From positions 1-34,921 of IMG/VR virus record IMGVR_UViG_3300042939_000321: 34,921 bases of DNA; one strand, given 5' to 3'. Position numbers and translations under genes: made by a program. The stretch is from a virus. Of this stretch, positions 6,001-14,200 are shown piece after piece; position 1 is the first letter of the stretch, and each line of letters starts with the position of its first letter. The notes below the pieces were generated by a model, which did not search any database, was not told the origin of the DNA, and saw only the letters and a list, made by a program, of their open reading frames with translations.

Positions 6001-8766
6001 ATGACTGCACGATTTACAGAGCTTGGATACCCCGTCCTCGATGGCAATATGCATTCGAGGATTTTTGGTATTCAGAAACCCAAGGCAATGAGTCGCCTGG
6101 CGAAGCAGAGAGCAGAGAGTCTCCTTGGGGAATTTGACATCCCGATCCCAGTCGATTACCCCGAGCATCTATACGACGGTCCGCTACCTCTACCTAACCT
6201 GCAAGGTAACACTCTAACGGAACACTTTGAGAATATTGCCGAGAAGCAAGTCGGCGAATACAAGAAACTCGCTGACGAGTTTGCAAAGTGCAAGTTGCCT
6301 CTTTTGCCCCCGCCCGAGGTTTTCAAGTTTGAACCCGGATGGACACGATACGAATGGGTGGAGAATGAGGCCGCCGGTGGGTGGTACACTGAGTCTGTCA
6401 AGTGTCCCGAGGAAGACGTCTTTACTTTTGACTGTGAGACTTTTGTGCACGGCGGTGCTTTTCCGATTATTGGAACCGCTCTCAGTGCGAAAGCTGTCTA
6501 CATCTGGCTCGCCTCTGAACTAATCGACCCCTCGATTCCGGAGGAATCGTGGGACCAGCACAACCTGATCCCAATCGGTGAGAATCGCTTCGTTATCGGT
6601 CATAATATCAGCTACGACCGCGTACGTGCCCGCGAGGGGTACTCACTTAACCGAACCAAACCTGAGAACTTCTACTTTGATACACTATCTGCACACATTG
6701 GCGTTTCTGGTCTTGCCGGTGGTCAGCGCTGGCTATATGTTCTGGCTGGTAAGGACCCTGAGAACCTTACTGAGGAAGAGAAGCGAAAGCTAAGATATGC
6801 GCCGAAATGGCTGGACGAAGGATCCACCAACTCGTTGGTCGCTGTGTATAACTTCCACGTATACGAGGTGAGAAAATATTTCGGCGACGACGCCTTCCAA
6901 CTCGGAAAGGAAGACAAGGCAGTACGTGATATTTTCGTCAAAGCAACTCACCTGAGTCAGATTCGGCAGATGCTGACCGAGGCAGTTGACTACGCCGTCA
7001 AAGACGCCTTCTACACTGCCGAACTTTTCCAAGCACTCTGGCCCAAGTACCTCGTCTCCACCCCGTCTCTCACTGCTCTTTGTGGGCACTACCACTTGAA
7101 TGGTTCTATCATTCCCCTCGTCCCCGACTGGGAGGACTGGATCAAAGGGGTGGAAAAGGTCTTCGAGGACCACAATAACGAGATGACCCAGATCTGTAAG
7201 GACTTGGTGTGGAAAGTCTATGAGGAGTGGGTGGAGTCCGGTCGCGAGGACTCCTTCTGGCGCCGGGACCCGTGGTTGACGCAACTCAACTGGGAAGTTA
7301 AGACCCAGAAGGGCAAGTACGCAGGGGTTCCCGAGTGGGTTCGCCCGTTCGTCAAGGATCCTGACACGCACATTGGAGTCAAGAGCAACCTTTCTCACCT
7401 TCTACTGAAACTGACTTGGGAAGGCTCCCCCATGGTGAATACCCAAGATATGGGTTGGTGCTTCCACAATGAAGACGGAGTGCTTACGAAAATCCCCCAC
7501 CCTAAGGGCGCAGGAGCGAATGTTGGAGGGGTACTATCGAAGGACTTCGTTGACGACATGAAAGTTGGTCGGTTGAACTCCGATCTCCCTGAAGCTAAGC
7601 GGGCACTCGAGATTGCAAACGCGACATCATACTGGACTTCGGTCCGGAAACGAGTCATGGACCGGATCTACCTCCCGGTTTCAAACCCTCACGGTGCGGA
7701 CTCTCTGGTCACTCTCCCTGAAATTCTCTGCCACGGTACCGTCACTCGACGAACTGTGGAGTCGCTCATGGTGACCATGTGCTCCACGAAAAACTGGCGG
7801 ATTGGCACCGAACTCAAGTCCCGTGTGCAAGCACCGGACGGCTGGAAAATCGTTGGTGCTGACTTTGATGGTCAAGAGATGCAAATTGCCTCAATCTACA
7901 GTGACAAGTGGGAAGGCGGTCACGTTGGTTGCTCGCCTTTCGGTTACAACGTGCTGTCGGGATCGAAAGAGGCAGGCACGGATCCGCACTCCGCACTTGC
8001 AAAACTCTGCGGCATTGACCGAGACACGGCCAAGATCGTCGGGTTTGCCGTACTTTACGGTGCGGGGGCTCGTGGCGTCCAGACATACATCCGTCGTAAA
8101 TACCCAGAGAAATCCCCCGAAGAAGTAAAAAACATTGCGTTCAAACTCTTACAAAGCAAGAAAGGAGCGCAACGAGATGGTCTATATGAAGGCGGCTTAG
8201 ACAGCGGCTGCTTTAACTTTATGGAGGAAATTGCGATGAGAACGCGAATCCCCCAGCTACCGTGCCTCGGCACTAAAATCTCGACTGCGATGCGCCCTGC
8301 GGCTGTTGGCGACGATTTTAAGACGGGGCGGGTCAACTGGACAATCCAGTCATCGGGTGCGGAGATTCTCTCGATCATGCTAACCGCTGTGCACTGGCTC
8401 ATTGATGAGTACAAGATTCCAGCTCGTTTCATCCTTAGTATCCATGACGAAATATGGTTCCAAACCCCGGAAAGGTACGCAGAGCAGTTCGCTGTTCTAT
8501 TTCAAATCGCTCACATGTACACTTGGTCTCTATTCCATTCGGCAGTTGATATCCCCGAGTTGCCTCTTTCGCGTGCGTACTTCTCTTCAGTCGCCATCGA
8601 CGATCGCCTTCGGAAATCGCCAAAAGAAAAAACAGTCACTCTCTCTAACCCTGAAGGTGATGAAGAACCCTCAGGGGTAGAGTACTCTATGACTGAACTT
8701 TCCGAAATCGGAGCCATTGACAAACTAACTAACCGCTACACTGCAATCCAAAAAGGTCTTATCTGA
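6001..8766 (+). CDS. Family A DNA polymerase of the mitochondrial polymerase gamma type (921 aa)
   Basis: Replicative polymerase with 3'-5' proofreading. Exonuclease motifs: FDCET (Exo I, D ~144 and E ~146), VIGHNISYDR (Exo II, D ~206) and YAVKDAFYT (Exo III, D ~335). Polymerase motifs: VGADFDGQE (A, D ~620), RDTAKIVGFAVLYG (B, ~673-686) and SIHDE (C, ~814). Compared with human POLG from memory, similarity runs colinearly through the whole chain. Matching pairs are GWTRYE/GWTRYG in the N-terminal extension, NVGGVLSKDF/NVGSPFAKDF, RALEIANATSYW/RALEINKMISFW, GTVTRRTVES/GTITRRAVEP, GTELKSRVQAP/GSELKAMVQAP, GTDPHS/GTDLHS and RVNWTIQSS/RVNWVVQSS. This is much closer to POLG than to the T7 or Pol I pattern. 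At 921 residues it lacks much of the inserted spacer material of the ~1240-residue human enzyme. Motif B has Phe where POLG has Tyr951, which predicts discrimination against dideoxynucleotides. I chose ATG 6001 because it starts right after the -10 box; an in-frame ATG at 5914 lies inside the preceding gene. The stop overlaps the next start (TGATG). Confidence 0.95.
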   Translation: MTARFTELGYPVLDGNMHSRIFGIQKPKAMSRLAKQRAESLLGEFDIPIPVDYPEHLYDGPLPLPNLQGNTLTEHFENIAEKQVGEYKKLADEFAKCKLPLLPPPEVFKFEPGWTRYEWVENEAAGGWYTESVKCPEEDVFTFDCETFVHGGAFPIIGTALSAKAVYIWLASELIDPSIPEESWDQHNLIPIGENRFVIGHNISYDRVRAREGYSLNRTKPENFYFDTLSAHIGVSGLAGGQRWLYVLAGKDPENLTEEEKRKLRYAPKWLDEGSTNSLVAVYNFHVYEVRKYFGDDAFQLGKEDKAVRDIFVKATHLSQIRQMLTEAVDYAVKDAFYTAELFQALWPKYLVSTPSLTALCGHYHLNGSIIPLVPDWEDWIKGVEKVFEDHNNEMTQICKDLVWKVYEEWVESGREDSFWRRDPWLTQLNWEVKTQKGKYAGVPEWVRPFVKDPDTHIGVKSNLSHLLLKLTWEGSPMVNTQDMGWCFHNEDGVLTKIPHPKGAGANVGGVLSKDFVDDMKVGRLNSDLPEAKRALEIANATSYWTSVRKRVMDRIYLPVSNPHGADSLVTLPEILCHGTVTRRTVESLMVTMCSTKNWRIGTELKSRVQAPDGWKIVGADFDGQEMQIASIYSDKWEGGHVGCSPFGYNVLSGSKEAGTDPHSALAKLCGIDRDTAKIVGFAVLYGAGARGVQTYIRRKYPEKSPEEVKNIAFKLLQSKKGAQRDGLYEGGLDSGCFNFMEEIAMRTRIPQLPCLGTKISTAMRPAAVGDDFKTGRVNWTIQSSGAEILSIMLTAVHWLIDEYKIPARFILSIHDEIWFQTPERYAEQFAVLFQIAHMYTWSLFHSAVDIPELPLSRAYFSSVAIDDRLRKSPKEKTVTLSNPEGDEEPSGVEYSMTELSEIGAIDKLTNRYTAIQKGLI

Positions 8767-8951
8767 TGAAACGCAAAAAGTCCCGTGTTGAAACCGTAGG
8801 TATCGTCCTTTTTCAAGGCATTAACGACACTTACTACATGACAGTCCCCTATGACAAGAAAAACCGAGTTATCCCGTCCTCGGTTGAGTGTGCCTACAAC
8901 GCTCAGTATTTCTCTCCACAAGTGACTGTAAATATGCTGAGATCACTCTGA
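8766..8951 (+). CDS. Small hypothetical protein (61 aa)
   Basis: Not recognised. It has 61 residues with a basic N-terminus (MKRKKSRVETVGIVLF) and a predicted mixed beta fold. The ATG overlaps the polymerase stop (TGATG) and the TGA overlaps the next ATG (8951), so it belongs to a tightly coupled chain running from the polymerase into the tail-assembly genes. No motif identifies its role. Confidence 0.65.
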   Translation: MKRKKSRVETVGIVLFQGINDTYYMTVPYDKKNRVIPSSVECAYNAQYFSPQVTVNMLRSL

Positions 8952-9178
8952 TGGCTTTCCCTCTTCCCGCTGATCCAGACTTTCGCAAAATCTGCGTTGA
9001 GTTTTGGCTCGACGATGTTGACGATCGAATCGAACTCGGAAGATTCGTTGACGCTGAGTTTAGCTGGAAAGAGGCTAATACCATCTATCTCTCTCTGCCC
9101 GCTGGTTTTGGGGATATGTCTCTTGAAGACCGTATCTACGAACAAAGGGTAAAACTTGATCAAACTCAAACCAGTTAA
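8951..9178 (+). CDS. Small acidic hypothetical protein (75 aa)
   Basis: Not recognised. It has 75 residues (MAFPLPADPDFRKICVEFWL...), acidic, with several aromatic residues. I chose ATG 8951 because it overlaps the preceding TGA; an in-frame upstream start at 8888 would run deep into the previous gene. A GGGTAAAA element at 9147 lies within its last codons, so its 3' end doubles as the control region of the tail chaperone gene. Confidence 0.65.
   Translation: MAFPLPADPDFRKICVEFWLDDVDDRIELGRFVDAEFSWKEANTIYLSLPAGFGDMSLEDRIYEQRVKLDQTQTS
9147..9154 (+). promoter_or_regulatory. GGGTAAAA boundary motif
   Basis: Exact motif inside the last codons of the preceding gene, 35 bases ahead of the ATG at 9182 of the tail assembly chaperone gene. 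Confidence 0.5.
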
Positions 9179-9181
9179 ACA

Positions 9182-9511
9182 ATGCGCACCATTTCAGACA
9201 ACGAAAACCAAGTGACCACTACATCTAAAAAAGAAAAAACAATGCCTAAACTCGAAACTTTCTCAACTGTCATCAGCGACGGTCGCGAGATTACGATCCG
9301 AGAAATGACCGGTCGTGACTTGGTCTATATGGAGAAAGACCTGACGAAAGCAGGTGACGTGGAGAAAGGCATGAAAATTATTGAGCGCCTTATCGTCGGA
9401 GATGATAAAATCACGTACGACGAGATTCTTGACCTAGGAGTCAAAGACTTTCGAAAGCTCAGTGACCTTGTGGCTAAAGCTAACGGTACGGACGAAGAAG
9501 ACCCAAACTAA
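9182..9511 (+). CDS. Tail assembly chaperone, short form (gpG/gpE-like, 109 aa)
   Basis: Unshifted product of the tail assembly chaperone gene. Phage proteins of this type (lambda gpG, P2 gpE families) bind the tape measure and promote tail-tube polymerisation, and are absent from mature virions. The core begins LETFSTVISDGREITIREM and continues with TGRDLVYMEKDL and ITYDEILDLGVKDFRKLSDL, the usual alpha-helical pattern. Identification rests on this pattern, on the size and above all on the frameshift signal at its 3' end. The ATG at 9182 follows the previous stop by three bases; an in-frame ATG at 9242 (MPKLETF) is an equally plausible start, as the first 20 residues are low complexity. Confidence 0.8.
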   Translation: MRTISDNENQVTTTSKKEKTMPKLETFSTVISDGREITIREMTGRDLVYMEKDLTKAGDVEKGMKIIERLIVGDDKITYDEILDLGVKDFRKLSDLVAKANGTDEEDPN

Positions 9512-9930
9512 CTGTTGAGGACCAGGAAGATTTTACTTATTTAGTTTATCTTCCTGGCGGGCCCACACTTCATTTCAGGGAGGTTACTCCCAAAGATTTT
9601 TATTTCGCTCAAATTCTCCGGCAAACAGAACGAAGTCAACTTGAGTTAATTAGTCGTCTTCTGCTTAACGATAACGTTCTAGATGAAATAACCTCTACTC
9701 AATTTCGTCAGAGTATGAAGTGGGCTGGTGAAACACTTCTTGATCAAACTATCTTAACGGTAGAAAATTGGTTAGAAATTGCTTACCACCTTTGCAAACA
9801 GCGTTGGGATTCTTCAATCGACTGGTTAGAGTCCCAACCGATGAGCAAAATTCAAACAATGATCCAAATCGTAGAGAAACACGCAGAAGAGCAAGAGAAA
9901 GAAATGAAGAAAAAAGCCCGTAAAAAATGA
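9182..9930 (+). CDS. Tail assembly chaperone, -1 frameshifted long form (gpGT/gpE+E'-like, 249 aa)
   Basis: The -1 frame is open from 9484 to the stop at 9928-9930. It has no ATG, GTG or TTG before the internal Met at 9715, so it needs entry by frameshift. Slippage at CCCAAAC (9502-9508), in the correct C CCA AAC phase, joins residue 109 to LTVEDQEDFTYLVYLPGGPT and a 140-residue extension. That extension is helical, Trp-rich in the middle, and Lys/Glu-rich at the end (EEQEKEMKKKARKK). The shared N-terminus with a rarer extended product is the established pattern for tail assembly chaperones of dsDNA phages, where the ratio of the two forms matters for tail assembly. The next gene begins at 9927, overlapping the stop. 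Confidence 0.88.
9502..9557 (+). other. Programmed -1 ribosomal frameshift signal
   Basis: Slippery heptamer CCCAAAC at 9502-9508, in zero-frame phase C CCA AAC and immediately followed by the TAA stop. Thirteen bases downstream comes a perfect 10-bp hairpin: CCAGGAAGAT at 9522-9531, a 16-base loop, and ATCTTCCTGG at 9548-9557. Heptamer, adjacent stop and stimulatory stem together are a canonical arrangement. Confidence 0.9.
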
Positions 9931-10337
9931 TGATTCGCCTTAAAGTTCAAAACCTGGTCCCACTTAACACAAAGTGGTGGAAACCCACAAAAGAAGAATG
10001 GGTGCCAGTTCTTCTTGATGACCACCCGCAATTCTGGAAAAAACAGGTTGATCCAACTTATCAGCATCCATGGGCTCGTTTAACCCCTCGATACGCGAAC
10101 TGGAAGTCTCAAAACTTCCCCGGCCAACCAATTCTTCGGGCAACGGGTCTTATGCAGGATTTAGCCTACATTTACACTCGGGGTAACGTTTTTCTCGTGA
10201 AATCAACTCACTACGGTAAATACCATCAATCGGGGACCTCAAGGATGGCAGCTCGACCCTGGATGGGCGTCCCCGATATTTCGCTCAAGCAGATCGTTCC
10301 GATTGCCTGGCGCAACATACTCTCTCGCAAAAAATGA
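9927..10337 (+). CDS. Tail completion / virion morphogenesis protein (P2 gpS, Mu gpG-like; 136 aa)
   Basis: Resembles the phage virion morphogenesis family (tail completion). The middle reads WARLTPRYANWKSQNFPGQP, then ILRATGLMQDLAYIY, HQSGTSRMAARPWMG and a closing helix. That order (W..LTP.YA..K, ILR.TG.L/M, YA..HQ.G, RP..G) is characteristic of the family, which completes the head-proximal end of the tail before joining. It directly follows the chaperone gene with a four-base overlap and overlaps the next gene by four bases, consistent with a tail-assembly operon. Confidence 0.75.
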   Translation: MMIRLKVQNLVPLNTKWWKPTKEEWVPVLLDDHPQFWKKQVDPTYQHPWARLTPRYANWKSQNFPGQPILRATGLMQDLAYIYTRGNVFLVKSTHYGKYHQSGTSRMAARPWMGVPDISLKQIVPIAWRNILSRKK

Positions 10338-10720
10338 CCATGACACGTAACCAGACTAGCAAAAACCCCCAACCGGCAAAAAGCGACTTACAAGTAACTC
10401 CGGAACCCGCACGAATTGAAAATGTGGCGGTCAAAGCCAAAGAAGAAAGTCCGGTTGCCGCCGAACCGGTGAACCTTGAAACCGAGGCACCTGCGACCGA
10501 ACCAGTTGCTGCCCCGGAGGCAATCCCCGCAGTCAAAATTCAAACGGATGTTCGCGAAAAACTAATGAAAAAATCAGTTGACGAAAACGTCTTTGTTCCC
10601 TCAAATCCTGCTGCCCTTGAGAAAGCTGCAACAGAAGTGGCCAAGGATAGCGGATTTGAGCTTACTCGCGGAACTTCCATCGGTGCTCGCCTAATGGCCC
10701 GCGCACAGAAGAGAGTCTGA
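10334..10720 (+). CDS. Low-complexity Pro/Ala/Glu-rich hypothetical protein (128 aa)
   Basis: Function unknown. Residues ~10-75 are Pro, Ala and Glu-rich and predicted to be disordered (EPVNLETEAPATEPVAAPEA). The last ~55 residues are helical and basic (VREKLMKKSVDENVFVPS, then GARLMARAQKRV). ATG 10334 overlaps the previous stop; an in-frame ATG lies at 10340. Its place between the tail completion gene and a LysM-like tail gene suggests a tail-assembly or minor virion role, by context only. Confidence 0.65.
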   Translation: MTMTRNQTSKNPQPAKSDLQVTPEPARIENVAVKAKEESPVAAEPVNLETEAPATEPVAAPEAIPAVKIQTDVREKLMKKSVDENVFVPSNPAALEKAATEVAKDSGFELTRGTSIGARLMARAQKRV

Positions 10721-11094
10721 TGGCAGTTTCTTTCCCATTTCAACCACAGTTCACTTGGCGCAAACTCGGGTACCTTGGGTACACCAACTCCACATCTTAT
10801 CGCGAAGTAATCGAACAAAACCCTCAGTGGACGGTTTGGGAATTACCCCCCGAGGGTGCTCAACTTCGACTCTCTGAGATCGGAAATTCTTCGGGCACCC
10901 CTGGAACTTTAACTCAGGGATCGTTTATTACAGGTCTCCCTGTAGGTGAGTTTAGCGATGCAATATTTCCATATTCAACCGCAGAGGAGTATGACTCGGC
11001 TCTTTATCGCTACACCTTGCAAGGCGTCGTAGATCGAGAGGCCCTCAACGGCATCACATTTGATAGCACACAGGCCATCACAGGGAATCAGTAA
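10720..11094 (+). CDS. Possible LysM-like (tail protein X type) protein (124 aa)
   Basis: The first half (LGYTNSTSYREVIEQNPQW, then ELPPEGAQLRL) resembles the LysM-like pattern of phage tail protein X: a conserved Asn-Pro after a helix, then a Pro-Gly turn before the last strand. In contractile tails such proteins connect the baseplate hub to the tube. The similarity is short, so this is a tentative call. The remaining ~70 residues are Gly, Ser and Thr-rich, with no assignable domain. Its ATG overlaps the preceding stop (TGATG), making it the last gene of the small tail operon before the sheath. Confidence 0.5.
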   Translation: MAVSFPFQPQFTWRKLGYLGYTNSTSYREVIEQNPQWTVWELPPEGAQLRLSEIGNSSGTPGTLTQGSFITGLPVGEFSDAIFPYSTAEEYDSALYRYTLQGVVDREALNGITFDSTQAITGNQ

Positions 11095-11095
11095 T

Positions 11096-11123
11096 CGGGT
11101 AAAACTTACTGTCGTAAGACCCG
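11096..11123 (+). promoter_or_regulatory. GGGTAAAA boundary motif within an inverted repeat, sheath gene leader
   Basis: GGGTAAAA at 11097-11104 lies inside a two-part inverted repeat (CGGGT at 11096 with ACCCG at 11119; CTTAC at 11105 with GTAAG at 11114). It sits at the head of a 111-base gap before the sheath gene. The long, structured leader may control expression of this abundant protein. Confidence 0.5.
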
Positions 11124-11205
11124 AAACCCTGGCCCAAGGGCACCACGATGGAGTCGCCTTCGCCATCACAGGGGGACGGAATGGAAGGATTCTCCCCATA
11201 ACATC

Positions 11206-14200
11206 ATGGCAACATTTTCTCTCGGGACTTCAGGGGTCACCCCCGGCGCTCCTGGCGTGTATATCAACGAGCAACCCGGAAAGGTTGCTTTCGGAGGTAT
11301 CGCAGATTTTAGTACAGTTTACATGCTAGTGGAAACTGAGGAGGGCGTACCTGTAACTCGGTTCCCCTTCAACACTCCGATCGCAGTTTCCTCGCTGACT
11401 GACTACAAGGAACTGATTCGCATCGGTAACTCAACAGTACCAGAAGATCGTATCCCGCTCCTCAGCTACAACTGCGTCAACGAATTTTTCCAAAACTCAG
11501 TAACCGGTGACCTTCGTGTTGTTCGCGTTGGCACTCCTGACCAGATCGTTGAGGTGGAGTTCTTCCCTTCAGCCACTAAGATCAACAGCACCTCACTGCC
11601 CTCCTCTCTGCAGGCTGGCAACAAAGTGTTCGTACAAATGACTCTTAACGGCCAAAAGCTGGTATCAGGTGACGGTTCCACAGGTTACACCGCAGATGGC
11701 GAGTGGCTTGGCGTCCCCGTAACTATCCCTGTGACTTACGTTGCTGGCGACGAAGCCAACAACCGTAAGATTTCGGCTGCGATTGCTGCTGCTGTGGCCG
11801 AGGCCATCGAGTCTAACCCTGCCATTCGCAGTTCCGTGTATGTACGGAACACTGGTATGGTGAACGATTTAAACCCTGCCAGCAACTCTGAAAACAGTTT
11901 CGTCACGATTGCTTCCACAACCTTCAACGGTAGTGTGTCGGTAATCACCGAGGTTCTGCCCGTTGGCAGCAACTTCGTGTTCATGCAAAATGCCTACGAC
12001 ATCCAAAACGTTGTCGGTGGCAGCGTGACTCTGGAGCGTGTTCCTCAGGACTACACTCAAACCATCGACACTGCGTTTGACGGCGTTCAGGATCAAGGAT
12101 ATCTCATCACTCCTACTGCCTACGCCCAGTTCGACGCCAAGGGTCGTGCCCTCGTCGGCGCTGCTGCTGCTGCACATTGCGAGAACGGTAACTTTAAGTG
12201 GATGGCTCTGGCTGATCCCGGTCCTTACCTGGTCACCGATATCAACGAGTACCAGAGCTACACCCCTCATCAACCTGCCGCAGATCTGGTAACCGGGTTG
12301 AAGTACCTGGTTGACAACGCCATCTACGAGTGGGTGGGTACAGACGTAAGCTACAATAAGCTCGCCTACCAGACTATTGTGTTTGGCGAGTCAGCTCAGA
12401 CCGCTGTTAACGAGTCTGCCAACCTTGTTGCAAACGGTATCCAAGTTGGTCTTCTCGACAACGCTCAGTACACCATTAACGCTGCTCCGACTGCCGTTGA
12501 CGGTGTGTTCCAGCTTGACACTGATCAGTTCTGGCCTGTTACTCTCCCTATTCAGCAAGTCACTCTGACTGGCGCTGGCGTGGGCAATGATTTCACAACT
12601 GTGGACATCCAGGGTGGCGCAACAGGTGTGAACCTCAGCGGCACAGAAGTGTTCGTTGTGGCTCCCCCTTACAACACCACCACTGACTCAGAGTACTCGC
12701 TGAACTACGTGTTCCTGGCTACTACAGCTCAGGATGCTTCTGCAATCTACAACTTCATTGTTCTGCAAGGCGGAACTGCAGAGTGGCTTGCTACGGCACC
12801 TGCCACTCCCCCGAACGGCGCTATCTTTATGACAGCCCCTACGGGTGATACTGCTCTGCTAGCCTACGCCGATCCCTACTGGAATCTGCCGGTTAACATC
12901 AATGGGCAAACATCCAACCTAATTGAGAACATCTCCGGAGCTTCGGCTGGTGTTAATACTCTGCACCTTCCCGGCACACTGCAAAATCCCACTGAGTCCT
13001 ACGCTCTGAACTGGGTTTCTCGCACCATTTATAACCCCGCTGCGGCTGGTTTCATCACCCCTTATAGCGGTGCTCTGGTGACAAGTGGCGCAGCTGTGTT
13101 CAACGTGCCCAATCACGGTCTAATCAGCGGTCAAAAGATCTACTTCACTCAGCCGATTACCGTAACAAACCTGGGAGTAACCACGAACTTTATTAGCTCG
13201 ACCACCAAACTGGTGAGCCGCGCTTATTACGTCCGAGTACTGAGCAGCGGTCAGTTCGTTCTCGCTTCTACGCAATCAAACTATACAAGTGGGTCGTTCA
13301 TGGTTGTGCCCACCGGCACTTTCAGCACCACTCCTACAATCTTCTATTCACAGGTTCTAGGTCGCGGTCTAACCACCACCTCCCCGGTCGAACTCATCAC
13401 TCTTCCGATGGTTCGTGCCCGTAAGTACGAGTTTGACTCCAACAGCATCTTCAATCAGGCTGCAGATGCCTCCGTAGCACCGGCTTTTGCGGCTAATGCC
13501 CCCGGTTCCGCTATTTACCTGAACAACAGCGCCGTGATCCTTGGTAAGGATCAAATCACCCCTTACGGTGAGGACATGAGTGCTCCCAGCCTTTGCAGTT
13601 GGTTGCCTTCCCTAAACCTGGTGAATCCCACCACGTCCCCGGTAACAGGTATCTTCAACGCCTATGCAACTCCCACCGTTGACCAGTTCTTCCAACCTGA
13701 GGCCTACTTCGTCCCCGCGATTGAAGCGATTCTAGTTGGCAGCTACAACGGTGCTGCTGCTGGTACAATTGGTCCTGCTGCGACCCTCGGCGTTAGCGCC
13801 GGTGGTGCCCCCACTCTGTCCAACGGTACTTACAACAACGTCCCTGTGTCAGGTGGTGCTGGCACTGGCCTGACTGCCAACGTTGTGATTTCCGGCGGTG
13901 CTGTCACCTCGGCCACCGTGGCCAATGGTGGCCAAGGCTACTCTTCGGCTGATGTCAACCTGGCCCTGCCTGCTGCCTACGTTGGTGCTACTCTCGACGT
14001 TCTTACTGTCAATAGCGCTTTCGGTTCAGTTGCTGGTCCTCTGACTACCTACGGTACTCAAACCGGACTGGCTATTGGCGACACCGCTGCCCAGCTGAAC
14101 ACCATGCAGTCCCTGCTGGTTGGCACCTACTTTAATGTCACCGGTGCTGGTACAGCTCCCGACGGCGTAACCCCAGTGGTAATCGGCGATCGCGTCGCTC

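Noticed and set aside
6790-7398. Minus-strand open frame of 202 codons opposite the polymerase
   Set aside because: It is antisense to well-conserved polymerase codons, so the plus-strand gene explains the sequence fully.
9715-9930. Independent 71-codon gene starting at ATG 9715
   Set aside because: The frame is open far upstream without start codons and joins the chaperone through a perfect slippery site, so it is better explained as the frameshift extension.
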